Origin: Zerene cesonia
Lineage: Eukaryota; Arthropoda; Insecta; Lepidoptera; Pieridae
Direction: 5' to 3'
NCBI RefSeq assembly: GCF_012273895.1
Contig: NC_052123.1
Coordinates: 5,157,482-5,221,481, forward strand
DNA length: 64,000 nucleotides
In this document: positions 48,101-60,100 of the stretch, one piece after another
How the letters are laid out: each line of letters starts with the position of its first letter
How positions within the stretch are numbered: the first letter of the stretch is position 1
Program-made: the position numbers and the translations under genes
Notes under the pieces: model-generated
Told to the model about the DNA's origin: nothing
Databases searched by the model: none
Seen by the model: only the letters and a program-made list of their open reading frames with translations

Positions 48101-51100
48101 TGAGACTCGATTTTGAATTACTGCTTATTATTATTATCATAAACTTTTTATACTTATCAAATCATAATCTGGATAATAATATAATATATTATCCTATCCT
48201 ACTAATCCTACTATAATATTATAAATGCGAAAGTTTGTAAGGATGTGTGTGTGTTTGTTGCTCTTTCACGCAAAAACTACTGAACCGATTGCAATGAAAT
48301 TTGGTACATAGATAGCTGGACAACTGGAATAACATATAGGCAACTTTTTATCCCGATATTCCTACGGGATACGGACTTACGCGGGTGAAACCGCGGGGCG
48401 CAGCTAGTTACATAATAATTCTGATAAACATCGTCAGGTTTCAATAATTTCCCTACGTATACTCTGAGTGCGACAAGTGAGAAAATTTGGTTGAGTATTT
48501 AGTTTTTCACTGTATATTATTGATTAGACGATAAAACAAACGCTATTAAAGCCTTCGTTACTATACTACTACCTTTTTTGCTTGAACGCGCTAATATCAG
48601 GAACTACTGCGATTTCAAAAATTCTTTCACTCTATCTGCAACAGGGTCGCAGCCGGGGCGGACCGCTAGTACAGAATAAATATGAATAAATCTTACTTAG
48701 CTGAGCACACGACTTTGGCCGGAATTTCGTTCTCAATAACGGAAACGACCTTCGGTGTCACTGTTATGTTTTCGGGTTCATCTGAAATATACATATTATC
48801 ATTATAGTAGTGTCTCTATACCTATTTTAATTATCTGCAATAAGCCAAAGGTTTTGTGGTTAAAACTGTCTGAGAAATAATAATTGTTTCAATCTCTTAT
48901 AGATCTGCTTCATTACAATGCAATGGTGACGTCGCTGTCTCCTTTCGAAGCGGTTGGTACAGAATGACTCGTGCAAGAGAATCCCTAAGGGCCATTATTG
49001 CGGGATTTAGAAATTCCTAATTACTTATGCTAATGACATAGACATAGACATAGACATAGACATAGACATAGACATACATTTATTCACAATCAAACACACA
49101 CACAACAATTAANNNNNNNNNNNNNNNNNNNNNNNNNNNNNNNNNNNNNNNNNNNNNNNNNNNNNNNNNNNNNNNNNNNNNNNNNNNNNNNNNNNNNNNN
49201 NNNNNNNNNNNNNNNNNNNNNNNNNNNNNNNNNNNNNNNNNNNNNNNNNNNNNNNNNNNNNNNNNNNNNNNNNNNNNNNNNNNNNNNNNNNNNNNNNNNN
49301 NNNNNNNNNNNNNNNNNNNNNNNNNNNNNNNNNNNNNNNNNNNNNNNNNNNNNNNNNNNNNNNNNNNNNNNNNNNNNNNNNNNNNNNNNNNNNNNNNNNN
49401 NNNNNNNNNNNNNNNNNNNNNNNNNNNNNNNNNNNNNNNNNNNNNNNNNNNNNNNNNNNNNNNNNNNNNNNNNNNNNNNNNNNNNNNNNNNNNNNNNNNN
49501 NNNNNNNNNNNNNNNNNNNNNNNNNNNNNNNNNNNNNNNNNNNNNNNNNNNNNNNNNNNNNNNNNNNNNNNNNNNNNNNNNNNNNNNNNNNNNNNNNNNN
49601 NNNNNNNNNNNNNNNNNNNNNNNNNNNNNNNNNNNNNNNNNNNNNNNNNNNNNNNNNNNNNNNNNNNNNNNNNNNNNNNNNNNNNNNNNNNNNNNNNNNN
49701 NNNNNNNNNNNNNNNNNNNNNNNNNNNNNNNNNNNNNNNNNNNNNNNNNNNNNNNNNNNNNNNNNNNNNNNNNNNNNNNNNNNNNNNNNNNNNNNNNNNN
49801 NNNNNNNNNNNNNNNNNNNNNNNNNNNNNNNNNNNNNNNNNNNNNNNNNNNNNNNNNNNNNNNNNNNNNNNNNNNNNNNNNNNNNNNNNNNNNNNNNNNN
49901 NNNNNNNNNNNNNNNNNNNNNNNNNNNNNNNNNNNNNNNNNNNNNNNNNNNNNNNNNNNNNNNNNNNNNNNNNNNNNNNNNNNNNNNNNNNNNNNNNNNN
50001 NNNNNNNNNNNNNNNNNNNNNNNNNNNNNNNNNNNNNNNNNNNNNNNNNNNNNNNNNNNNNNNNNNNNNNNNNNNNNNNNNNNNNNNNNNNNNNNNNNNN
50101 NNNNNNNNNNNNGGTCATCGGCATATAGGTGATACTTACACTTCTCTACACAGTATGTGATGTCTGCCGAATACAAAATAAATAACAATGCGACAATCCT
50201 TACAAATTGACGTTTTTTATAAAACTTTCTTTTAGCGGTGTGTGCTGATGTATATCACAACTAATGAGTGCTTCACACTCAACAATAAGCATATCCTTTT
50301 CCTTACCCTTCCCAGTCCTTTCCTTTATTCCTCTCTATAATCTTTTAATCTTAATCCCTTTCCAATTTGAAATCGGCTATCCATTTGTAGAGACGTAAGG
50401 TCTGCAACCGACCTTACGTCTCTCCAAATGTTCATGAGGGGTAGTAGCGTTTACCATCAGACGACCTACCAGCTTCATTGCCGTCGATAACATTAAAAAA
50501 AATTGGCGGTGTTATTAAAATGTAACTTGAATATGTATAAAATATACACTGTTTACTGTAGTACTATATTGTTTGTAGTGTATTATAGTGCTATATAGTG
50601 TAACGTAATGTAGTGTAGTGCTATATAGTGTAACGTAATGTAGTGTGGTATAGTGTAGCTTTGTGTAGTGTGGTACAGTGTAGCGTGGTGTAGTGTGGTA
50701 CAGTGTAGCGTGGTGTAGTGTGGTACAGTGTAGCGTGGTGTAGTGTGGTACAGTGTAGCGTGGTGTAGTGTGGTACAGTGTAGCGTGGTGTAGTGTGGTA
50801 CAGTGTAGCGTGGTGTAGTGTGGTGTAGTGTGGTGTAGTGTGGTGTGGTGTGGTGTGGTGTGGTGTGGTGTGGTGTGGTGTGGCGCGCACTCACACTCGA
50901 CGGCGAACTTGGTGGTGCTGTTGACGGGCGGGCCGGCGGCGTTGCGCGACGAGCGGCACGTGTAGCGCGCCGCCGCGCCCGCGCGCGCCAGCCCGCCGCC
51001 CCACGCCGACATGTTCCAGTGCTACATGAGTTATATATCATATATATACTAATGTTATTAAGCTAAAAAGTTTGTTTGTTTGAGCGCACTAATCTCTGGA

Positions 51101-54100
51101 ACTATCGGTCCGATTTAAAAAATTATTTCAGTGTTAGATAGCCCATTTATTAAGGAAGGCTATAGTCTATAGGCATTTGACGACATGTGACATGTGAACT
51201 GCTGACCTCATAGGAGGCCTGCGTTTCTCTAACCCACAGCCTCGCCCGTGTAGTCACGGGAATTCCTTACAGTTATTTAATTTATTGTAGTGTTATTTCT
51301 GTACTACACAATTTTTTGTAAAATTTTAATTGTAAATATAATTGTGTATGTGTGTACAATTAACCAAAAATAAACATTTTAAGTCGATATAACTTAAGAA
51401 AGAGAAAAGTATAATAGACATTATAATAATCGATGATTTCTTGTAAAGAAATGACAGACATTTGGACAAGTTTTAATCAACTCACCAGAGTGGATTCCGT
51501 TGCTTCAAAATCATTTCTGTTGACCTGAGGTTCGATTTTTCTCTCTACAACATAGTACCTGTAATGTTTAATTCACTATAATAAAGGTTTTATTCGCTTA
51601 TTATTTAATGTTTATTTATTTATTATCAATTATTTATACAGTGAAGAAGAAACAGAAAACAATTGAAGTAGTTATATTTAATCACACACTGTCAGACTAA
51701 ATAATCTACATTTAATTTTAACAAGCTGTAACAACAAATTGGTAATAGGTAAATATTTAATATGGGGCCAGCGCCTTCACTCGCGTAGTGCTAATCCAGA
51801 CTTTATTCCAACGAAATTTCAAAGATCATACAGATCCGCATTTTTTACATAAGAGCAATAAACATCCCTACATTCTTACAAACTGTTCCATTTATAATAT
51901 TAGTAGCATCTTTAATAAAATTGTGTTTAAAGTATTAAAAATGTTCTTTTATATATATGTATAATTCTCTTTATAACAATAACTAGCTGCGCCCCGCGAT
52001 TTCACCCGCGTAAGTCCGTATCCCTAAGGAATATCGGGATAAAAAGTTGCCTATATATTATTCCAGTTGTCCAGCTATCTACGTACCAAATTTCATTGCA
52101 ATCGGTTCAGTAGTTTTTGCATGAAAGAGCAACAAACACACACATCCTTACAAACTTTCGCATTTATAATATTAGTAGGATAATGTTATATTTACTTGTC
52201 GGTTTTAGACGGGTCTATAACCTGTCCATCTTTCAGCCATTGCACACTGCACAGCGGGGCGCACTCCACCGTACAGGACAGCGATATGTTCTGGAAGTCA
52301 ATTGTACTTTTTATAATAAATTAAATAATCATTTATAGTTTTACTTGCGGACAAAAACACGAGCAATGCAACATTAGTACATACTTCTTGTAGAAACTAG
52401 CTACAACACTGCCCAGTATCTTCAAAATCCGTTCAGTGGTTTTTGTTTGCGTGATAAAGTAGCAAACACAGTGTATATGCTTAAATAAAAAGTTTTATAT
52501 GACATTACAACTAGTTCTAACTCGGGAAAACGCACGTTTACCCGCTGAAACCAGATTCGTTGTAACATTAAAACATATTTGTTGGTGACGAAAAAACATG
52601 TCTTTCAGATTTTGTATAGTATCTTATTAGAAGTAATGGAAAAAATATAAATACAATTAACGTGATCTTTTATTTTCTAAGAAGATAATAAAAAAGACTG
52701 AATTTCATAAAATGTTACTCACCTGAGACTTATACAAGGCTCCGCTGTAGTGATTCATTGCGTATTTGAAACTAGGTGGCGCTGAAATAAAATATTTATT
52801 TCTATATTATATGGGTTCGGTGTCTCAATTTATTCGTATTATCTTTCATTGATATCTTATTGTTTACAGTTTGTTAATAACATAGGTAATAAGCGGTTTT
52901 TGTATAATTAGCATAGCTTTAATAATAATATAATGTTTCTTGAGTTTAATGCGTAAAAAGTTTATGATTAGTAACACAAAATCAGCCATTTCATTAACGG
53001 CCCAGGCCGCTGCCCCCCCTCCCCCGGGGGAGCACTCACCGAGCACGTCGACGGCGACGCTGGCGGGCTGGCCCTCGCCGCCGGCGCTGGCGGCGCGGCA
53101 CGAGAAGTTGGTGCGGTGGTCCAGCGTGACCGGGTCGATGGTCCAGTTCTGGGACACGATGTCGCTCACGAGCCGCCCGCCGCGGTGCCAGCGGTACCTG
53201 CGCAACGGTGCCGCGTCGTCATGGGGCAAGGCTCAGTGGTGGACATTAGACTTAAAGTCGACAAACGATGAAGGAACAAATATGGGCTGACGATGATGAA
53301 TTTAAAGTTTTTTTTTGTAAATATATCTTTGGTAGATAACTTTTTGTCCATCACACACGTCGCTGTGACGCGGAATTGTGTGTTTACGCGCTAACATCTA
53401 TACTAATATTATAAAGCTGAAGAGTTGGTTTGTTTGGTTGAACGCGCTAATCCCAGGAACTACTGGTTCGATTTGAAAAAATCGCTCAGGGCTAGATAGG
53501 CCATTTATCGAGGTTATATGCTATATAAGTAAGTACTAGGGGCAAAGCCGGGGCGGACGCTAGTATCCCCATACAGAGCGATAACGTTCTGACTGTTAGT
53601 ACGCGGTCTATTTGACAAAGCCATGACATTTAAAATAACACGGGAAACCATAAATTATAATCTACACTAATATTATAAAGAGGAAAACTTTGTTTGTTTG
53701 GTTGTAATGAATAGGCTCAAAATCTACTAGACCGATTTTAAAAATTCTTTCACCATTCGAAAGCTACATTATCCACGAGTAACAGAGACTATATATGTAC
53801 CACGGGCGAAGCCGGGGCGAACAGCTAGTGACGAATAAAGACGAACAAGAAGCTTTCATGCCAAATGATTTTAGGACTTAACTTCAAAATTTAATATCAC
53901 TCTTAAACCTCCATACTTCGAAAGTAGATCTATCAATAAAATAATTCCTTCCCTTCCTCGCTGTGTGTAATTTAATCATTCATCATAAAAATTCATACTA
54001 CTAACAATTCAAAATTAAAAAGACCTCGTGCGGAGAAAGGAAAGTGGTACTTATCCTCCTCCGATAATCCTCCATTAATAAATGGAATGGTATGGAATCA

Positions 54101-57100
54101 ACGGTCTTGGTGGATGATGATGGAAAGTAGTATATATATCAGCGAGCGAAAAAATTTCGCTAGCGCGATTCAGAAACGTGTCTACAATGGAACGATACCA
54201 CAAGTCTACAGAACTACTCTATTCTATATACTTACCTATGTGCTTCCGGGCGACCTTTTTCTTCAATGCTACAGCTCAATACTAAGGATTTGCCTTTGAC
54301 GACTCGCCAGGGTGAGTAAGTTAATTTAGCTGGTCCGGGCGGGTCTGAAAGTTACAATAAAATTACTTAAACATTATTTATTCTATGAATTAGAAGGACT
54401 ATCTATCCCTACTAATATTACATATGTGAAAATTACTCTGTCTGTCTGTCTCCTCACGTCTAAACCAGTGCAGCGGTGTGGATGAAATTTGGTATGAAGA
54501 TAGTTTGTGTTTCGAGACAGAAGGTAGGTTATTTTTTACCGGAAATCCTACGGGAAGAAGAACCATGCAGGGAAAATACTCTATTTGATTATTTTTTTCT
54601 TTAAATACGCTAGCAAAGGTTGCAGGCGGTATTCTAGTAATGTAACAAAATATCATTCAAGCCCGTTTCCTTTTTCTCACCCATCCCAGTCCATTCCTTC
54701 TTTCCAGTTAACAGGGAAAGATTTCCCTTATCCCTTTTACCTTAAAAGCGGGCAGCGCATTCGCAGAGGTACCTCTGCTCTGTCCATGGGCGATGCTGAT
54801 CGTCTACCATCAGGCGAACCACCAGCTCGATTGCCCGCTTGTGGCATAAAGAAGTTGTTTACTTGGGAAACGGTTACTTTGTCGCCTTCCGAGAGGCATT
54901 AGTTTCTCGATCCTTCCAAACCTTTACAAACTATTTATCATTTCTTTAAAATATATAAAATTTCAAAGTCTTTTCTTCTATCATCTGTTCTCAAACAAAG
55001 CCTACTTACAATTAACGACTAGTTCTGTGTACTGGCTTTCGTTGCCCCAACCAGCGTAGTTCTTGCCCTTGCAGGAATAATTTCCGTGGAAACTCTTGGT
55101 TGTATCTTGCAGTAACAACATTGATGGGTCCACTTCGTTGCAGAGGTTTTCTGGAAAACATAAAAATAAAACATTCAAAAAGAACCAATAGATCAAATAC
55201 AGCAAGATTTAAAAGTAAACTATGACTACCATACCGACTACATTTTACTTCGTCTCAACTTCCAACTACATATTACTTATAACTCACTATTCGTTCCATT
55301 ACACTTAGGCACTTCCGCATCTGACAACCAGATGACAAGTAACAGGTACCCAATATCTCTCTTAGGTTCCAGCTATAAACAACATTTTACATATTCTACT
55401 CACCATCCGTCCCATTACATTCAGGTAGGTGCTTCAGCAGCTCCCCATCCAGGTACCAGATGACCTCGTCCAGCACAGGTGGATTCCCGCTCACCACAGA
55501 ACAGGTGAGCGTCACGTTGCGGTGCTCCGTCTCCAGTATGGGGCTTTCGGGGCTCATTGTCAGACGGACCTGGGGCTTGACTGGAAGGCAAAAAAACTAA
55601 AATAAAATGGTGCTCATAATCAAGAGTAAAGACATGTCTGAAAGCATTTTTAGTTTATTTTAACATGCTTCACTTGTATGTTTGTATCTGACACTTTAGA
55701 CTCGGTTTTCAATTTAAACAAACAGATTTTATTTAAAGTTATCGATTATCAAGAATCGGTCATAATACAATAACTTCAAGAGTTCACCTTATGCCACAAT
55801 TACTTGCGTTTATATTTACATATACTCTGTATATTAGAGCAACTGAGAAAATTTTGTTGATTCTATCATTAGAGTTTTTTAATTGTATTATTGAATATTA
55901 GTTAGATCGTAATAAGAATATACTGTGATACTACACAACTGCCTCATTGTTGTAGTCAGTTGATAACAAATCGCAGCCGTCACAAAGACTATTAACAAAA
56001 TGAGGGTAGTTGGGTCGAATGTTGAATAAACAACGTACTTACACCGAGGCATAATGAATATGAATATTATTATGCATTGGTGTTAGTAGTATGAATGTGC
56101 CACGTTTTAAAACAAGATTTCAAAAAACAAAACAACGATGTTTTATATATAGGTTTCGACATGTTATGTACATATAACACACATTAATTATAAGAAGATG
56201 CATAAGGCCACCCAGTAAGAACTTCTACCCGGTAACGATTGCAACATCGCGCACACCTGNNNNNNNNNNNNNNNNNNNNNNNNNNNNNNNNNNNNNNNNN
56301 NNNNNNNNNNNNNNNNNNNNNNNNNNNNNNNNNNNNNNNNNNNNNNNNNNNNNNNNNNNNNNNNNNNNNNNNNNNNNNNNNNNNNNNNNNNNNNNNNNNN
56401 NNNNNNNNNNNNNNNNNNNNNNNNNNNNNNNNNNNNNNNNNNNNNNNNNNNNNNNNNNNNNNNNNNNNNNNNNNNNNNNNNNNNNNNNNNNNNNNNNNNN
56501 NNNNNNNNNNNNNNNNNNNNNNNNNNNNNNNNNNNNNNNNNNNNNNNNNNNNNNNNNNNNNNNNNNNNNNNNNNNNNNNNNNNNNNNNNNNNNNNNNNNN
56601 NNNNNNNNNNNNNNNNNNNNNNNNNNNNNNNNNNNNNNNNNNNNNNNNNNNNNNNNNNNNNNNNNNNNNNNNNNNNNNNNNNNNNNNNNNNNNNNNNNNN
56701 NNNNNNNNNNNNNNNNNNNNNNNNNNNNNNNNNNNNNNNNNNNNNNNNNNNNNNNNNNNNNNNNNNNNNNNNNNNNNNNNNNNNNNNNNNNNNNNNNNNN
56801 NNNNNNNNNNNNNNNNNNNNNNNNNNNNNNNNNNNNNNNNNNNNNNNNNNNNNNNNNNNNNNNNNNNNNNNNNNNNNNNNNNNNNNNNNNNNNNNNNNNN
56901 NNNNNNNNNNNNNNNNNNNNNNNNNNNNNNNNNNNNNNNNNNNNNNNNNNNNNNNNNNNNNNNNNNNNNNNNNNNNNNNNNNNNNNNNNNNNNNNNNNNN
57001 NNNNNNNNNNNNNNNNNNNNNNNNNNNNNNNNNNNNNNNNNNNNNNNNNNNNNNNNNNNNNNNNNNNNNNNNNNNNNNNNNNNNNNNNNNNNNNNNNNNN

Positions 57101-60100
57101 NNNNNNNNNNNNNNNNNNNNNNNNNNNNNNNNNNNNNNNNNNNNNNNNNNNNNNNNNNNNNNNNNNNNNNNNNNNNNNNNNNNNNNNNNNNNNNNNNNNN
57201 NNNNNNNNNNNNNNNNNNNNNNNNNNNNNNNNNNNNNNNNNNNNNNNNNNNNNNNNNNNATTAATTTTCGAATTTTACGAATTAATTCATTTTAAAATTA
57301 AAATATATTATATAAACATTATTAATAATTTTTTTTACTATAACGAAGTTAAACTAGGCTATTATTATAGTAATAGAAATATAGTTATAGTTTTATATTC
57401 CCGGTTGTCTTTCCGGCTACCTTTGAATTATTTAAATTATCCATAGTTCCCAATAAAGATAGTAAAGTCCTAATTCCACCCTATCCTTTTGTGGCAATTC
57501 ACGACGAGGATTTTATGTACATGGAGGCAGAATGCCCGAAGTCTAGCCTAAGAGTATCTATGTGAGGACAAGCTGAACCATCATCGCTCCAAAAATGACT
57601 GCGTATATCACCTTATTACCACGCAACGAGTCGTCGCATCTTGTCTCCTCACGCCTGTGGAAGTCGGAGCGCCGGCCCTAGAATAATTGGACGTCGCCCA
57701 CTACGTCATCAGTTTCCCCAAACCATCAAAAATTCACATATAATGCTCACAAGATCAATATGACGTCATTGAAATAAATTGTTCTTTCTTTCTTTCTTTC
57801 ATTAAAGGAAGCTACTTAGCTACAATACTCAAGAACTGCATTCTTCAAACGGAGGCTTTCAAGATAATCAATCGACAGAGTGTGAAATTTCAGCGATATT
57901 AACGAGCCTTGCCCGCCAATAGTCGCTGAACTTCAGGAGGGAGGTGTTATGTACATACAACACGCATTAATTATAAGAAGATGCATAAGGCCACCCAGTA
58001 AGAACTTCTACCCGGTAACGATTGCAACATCGCGCACACCTGCGGTACACCTGCGGTTCCAGAAAAGATGACGGCAATCCACGACCACGACGCTGCCCCG
58101 CCGAAGACTCACTCTTGGTTCCAACATTGAACCGGAGGGACGTAGTAAATAAGTTAGATATAATTTAAAATGTAATTTTTTTATTACATTAAATTATTAA
58201 TAAGTAAATTTCGGTTTTTTTTGCGCCTTCGCGGGTCGGTCAATTTAATTGACATCTAAACAAGTTTTGATAGGAAAAGTTATTGTCATATTGTCTATAT
58301 GACAATTACTCATCCAATAAATATTAAACCAGAAGTTACATCTAACATGATGATGACGATGATGGTGATGATGATGATGATGATAAACTCACACAGCACA
58401 TTAACGCTGATCATTTCGCCCGTGGTCCCGTTGCCCACAACGTTGGCGAGCAGGCACGTGTAGTTGCCCATGTCATCACCGTTAGCATCCAGGATGATGA
58501 GCGCGTGCTGATCCGTTGTACCACCTTGGTAGTGGCTCGTGTTGACGTTCAGCCGATCACCGTTGCGGTACCTGGTGATGATGGTATTCTTTTATATCAT
58601 ATTCGACAAAGGAGCTGTGTGAGAGAGAGAAGTGGGTCTAGGTAGCGCATATATGTAGCCCACTTGTAAGGGGGAAGGGGATAGGGAAAGGATTGATAAC
58701 GGGAGTAAAGGAATGGACTGGGAAGGGTAAGGAAAAGGATACGGGCCACTCCTACATTACTAGAATCAGTATATAACATTCATAAATAATCTATTTAAAC
58801 TTCGAATTAATTAGTATAACGATACAACAAAAAAAAATCCCTAATAATTTATTTTATTAGCCTTTTAATGTCTGTTAAAACAAAAACGAACGTAACATAA
58901 CTCCAGCTCACACCACTTCCGCAAAACTTGCCCACTTAAAAGAGATTAAGTTTAAAATGCTAAGTGTAAAATATATTTCAAGATTAAAAGGCCTAATGCC
59001 ACAAAAGTTAGTGCTTAAAACTTGCACCTTTATGACCCAAGTTAACTAGGGCTTAGCGTTGTTACATGTAACTACTTGTACTTCGCATGTTAAACTTTGT
59101 CCTATTAAGTGAACGGGGCAAAGATGACTTAAATTTTGAGCTGGATTTTATGTCGTAACTTTTAAGATTGCTAAAATATACTAGCCCTGTGCCCTAAATG
59201 CGCCACGCACTTTTTAGGACCTACTTCCACCCTTTGGGTTTATTTCGGTACAAGTGACCCCTTTTTGATACTAAGATTTCAAATGTTTTCAGATTTCACC
59301 TTAATCGGTGCAGTGGTTGAGCCGTGAAAGTGTAAAAGACTTTCGCATGTATTATTTTACATAATATTAGTTTAAATTTAATGAAATAGTGACTACAATA
59401 AATATTATAGTTATCTCTAATATTATAAAGAGGAAAACGTTGTTTGTTCGTTTGGTTGTAATGAATAGGCTCAAAAACTACTGGACCGATTTTAAAAATT
59501 CTTTCACCATTCGAAAGCTACATTATCCACGAGTAACATAGACTATATTTTATTTTGGAAAAAAATAGAGTTCCGTAACATATCTTTATAGAAACACCCA
59601 AACCAGTATACCTATAAAGCCGAAGGGTTAGTTAGTTCGTTTGATATTATTTAAACTTAAATATATAACTCTAATCGCAATTATTCAGATATTCAACTGG
59701 ACAGCTATATATTATAAAGCTGAAGAGTTTGTTCGTTTGTTTGTTTGAACGTGCTAATCTCAAGAACTACTGGTCCGTTTTGAATTCGTTCAGTTTTAGA
59801 TGCCCTCCAATAAAAGTATTGAAGGAGAATTTAGGCTTTATATGTACCACGGGCGAAGCCGGGGAGGACAAGAGTGACTACAATAAATATTATAGTTATG
59901 TTTAATATAAAGATGTCATTGAGATATTAACTTTGTTATGTTTTTCGTATATCTTCCAATTATCTGGTTTAATTATCGCTTTTATTATATTAGGACTATA
60001 TAAGCACCGAGTCTAATAAATAATTAACGTCTATGTATTTATTTTTCACGATACAATTATTAATTAACGCCAGACGACGCAATAAATATATCTGTAACTT

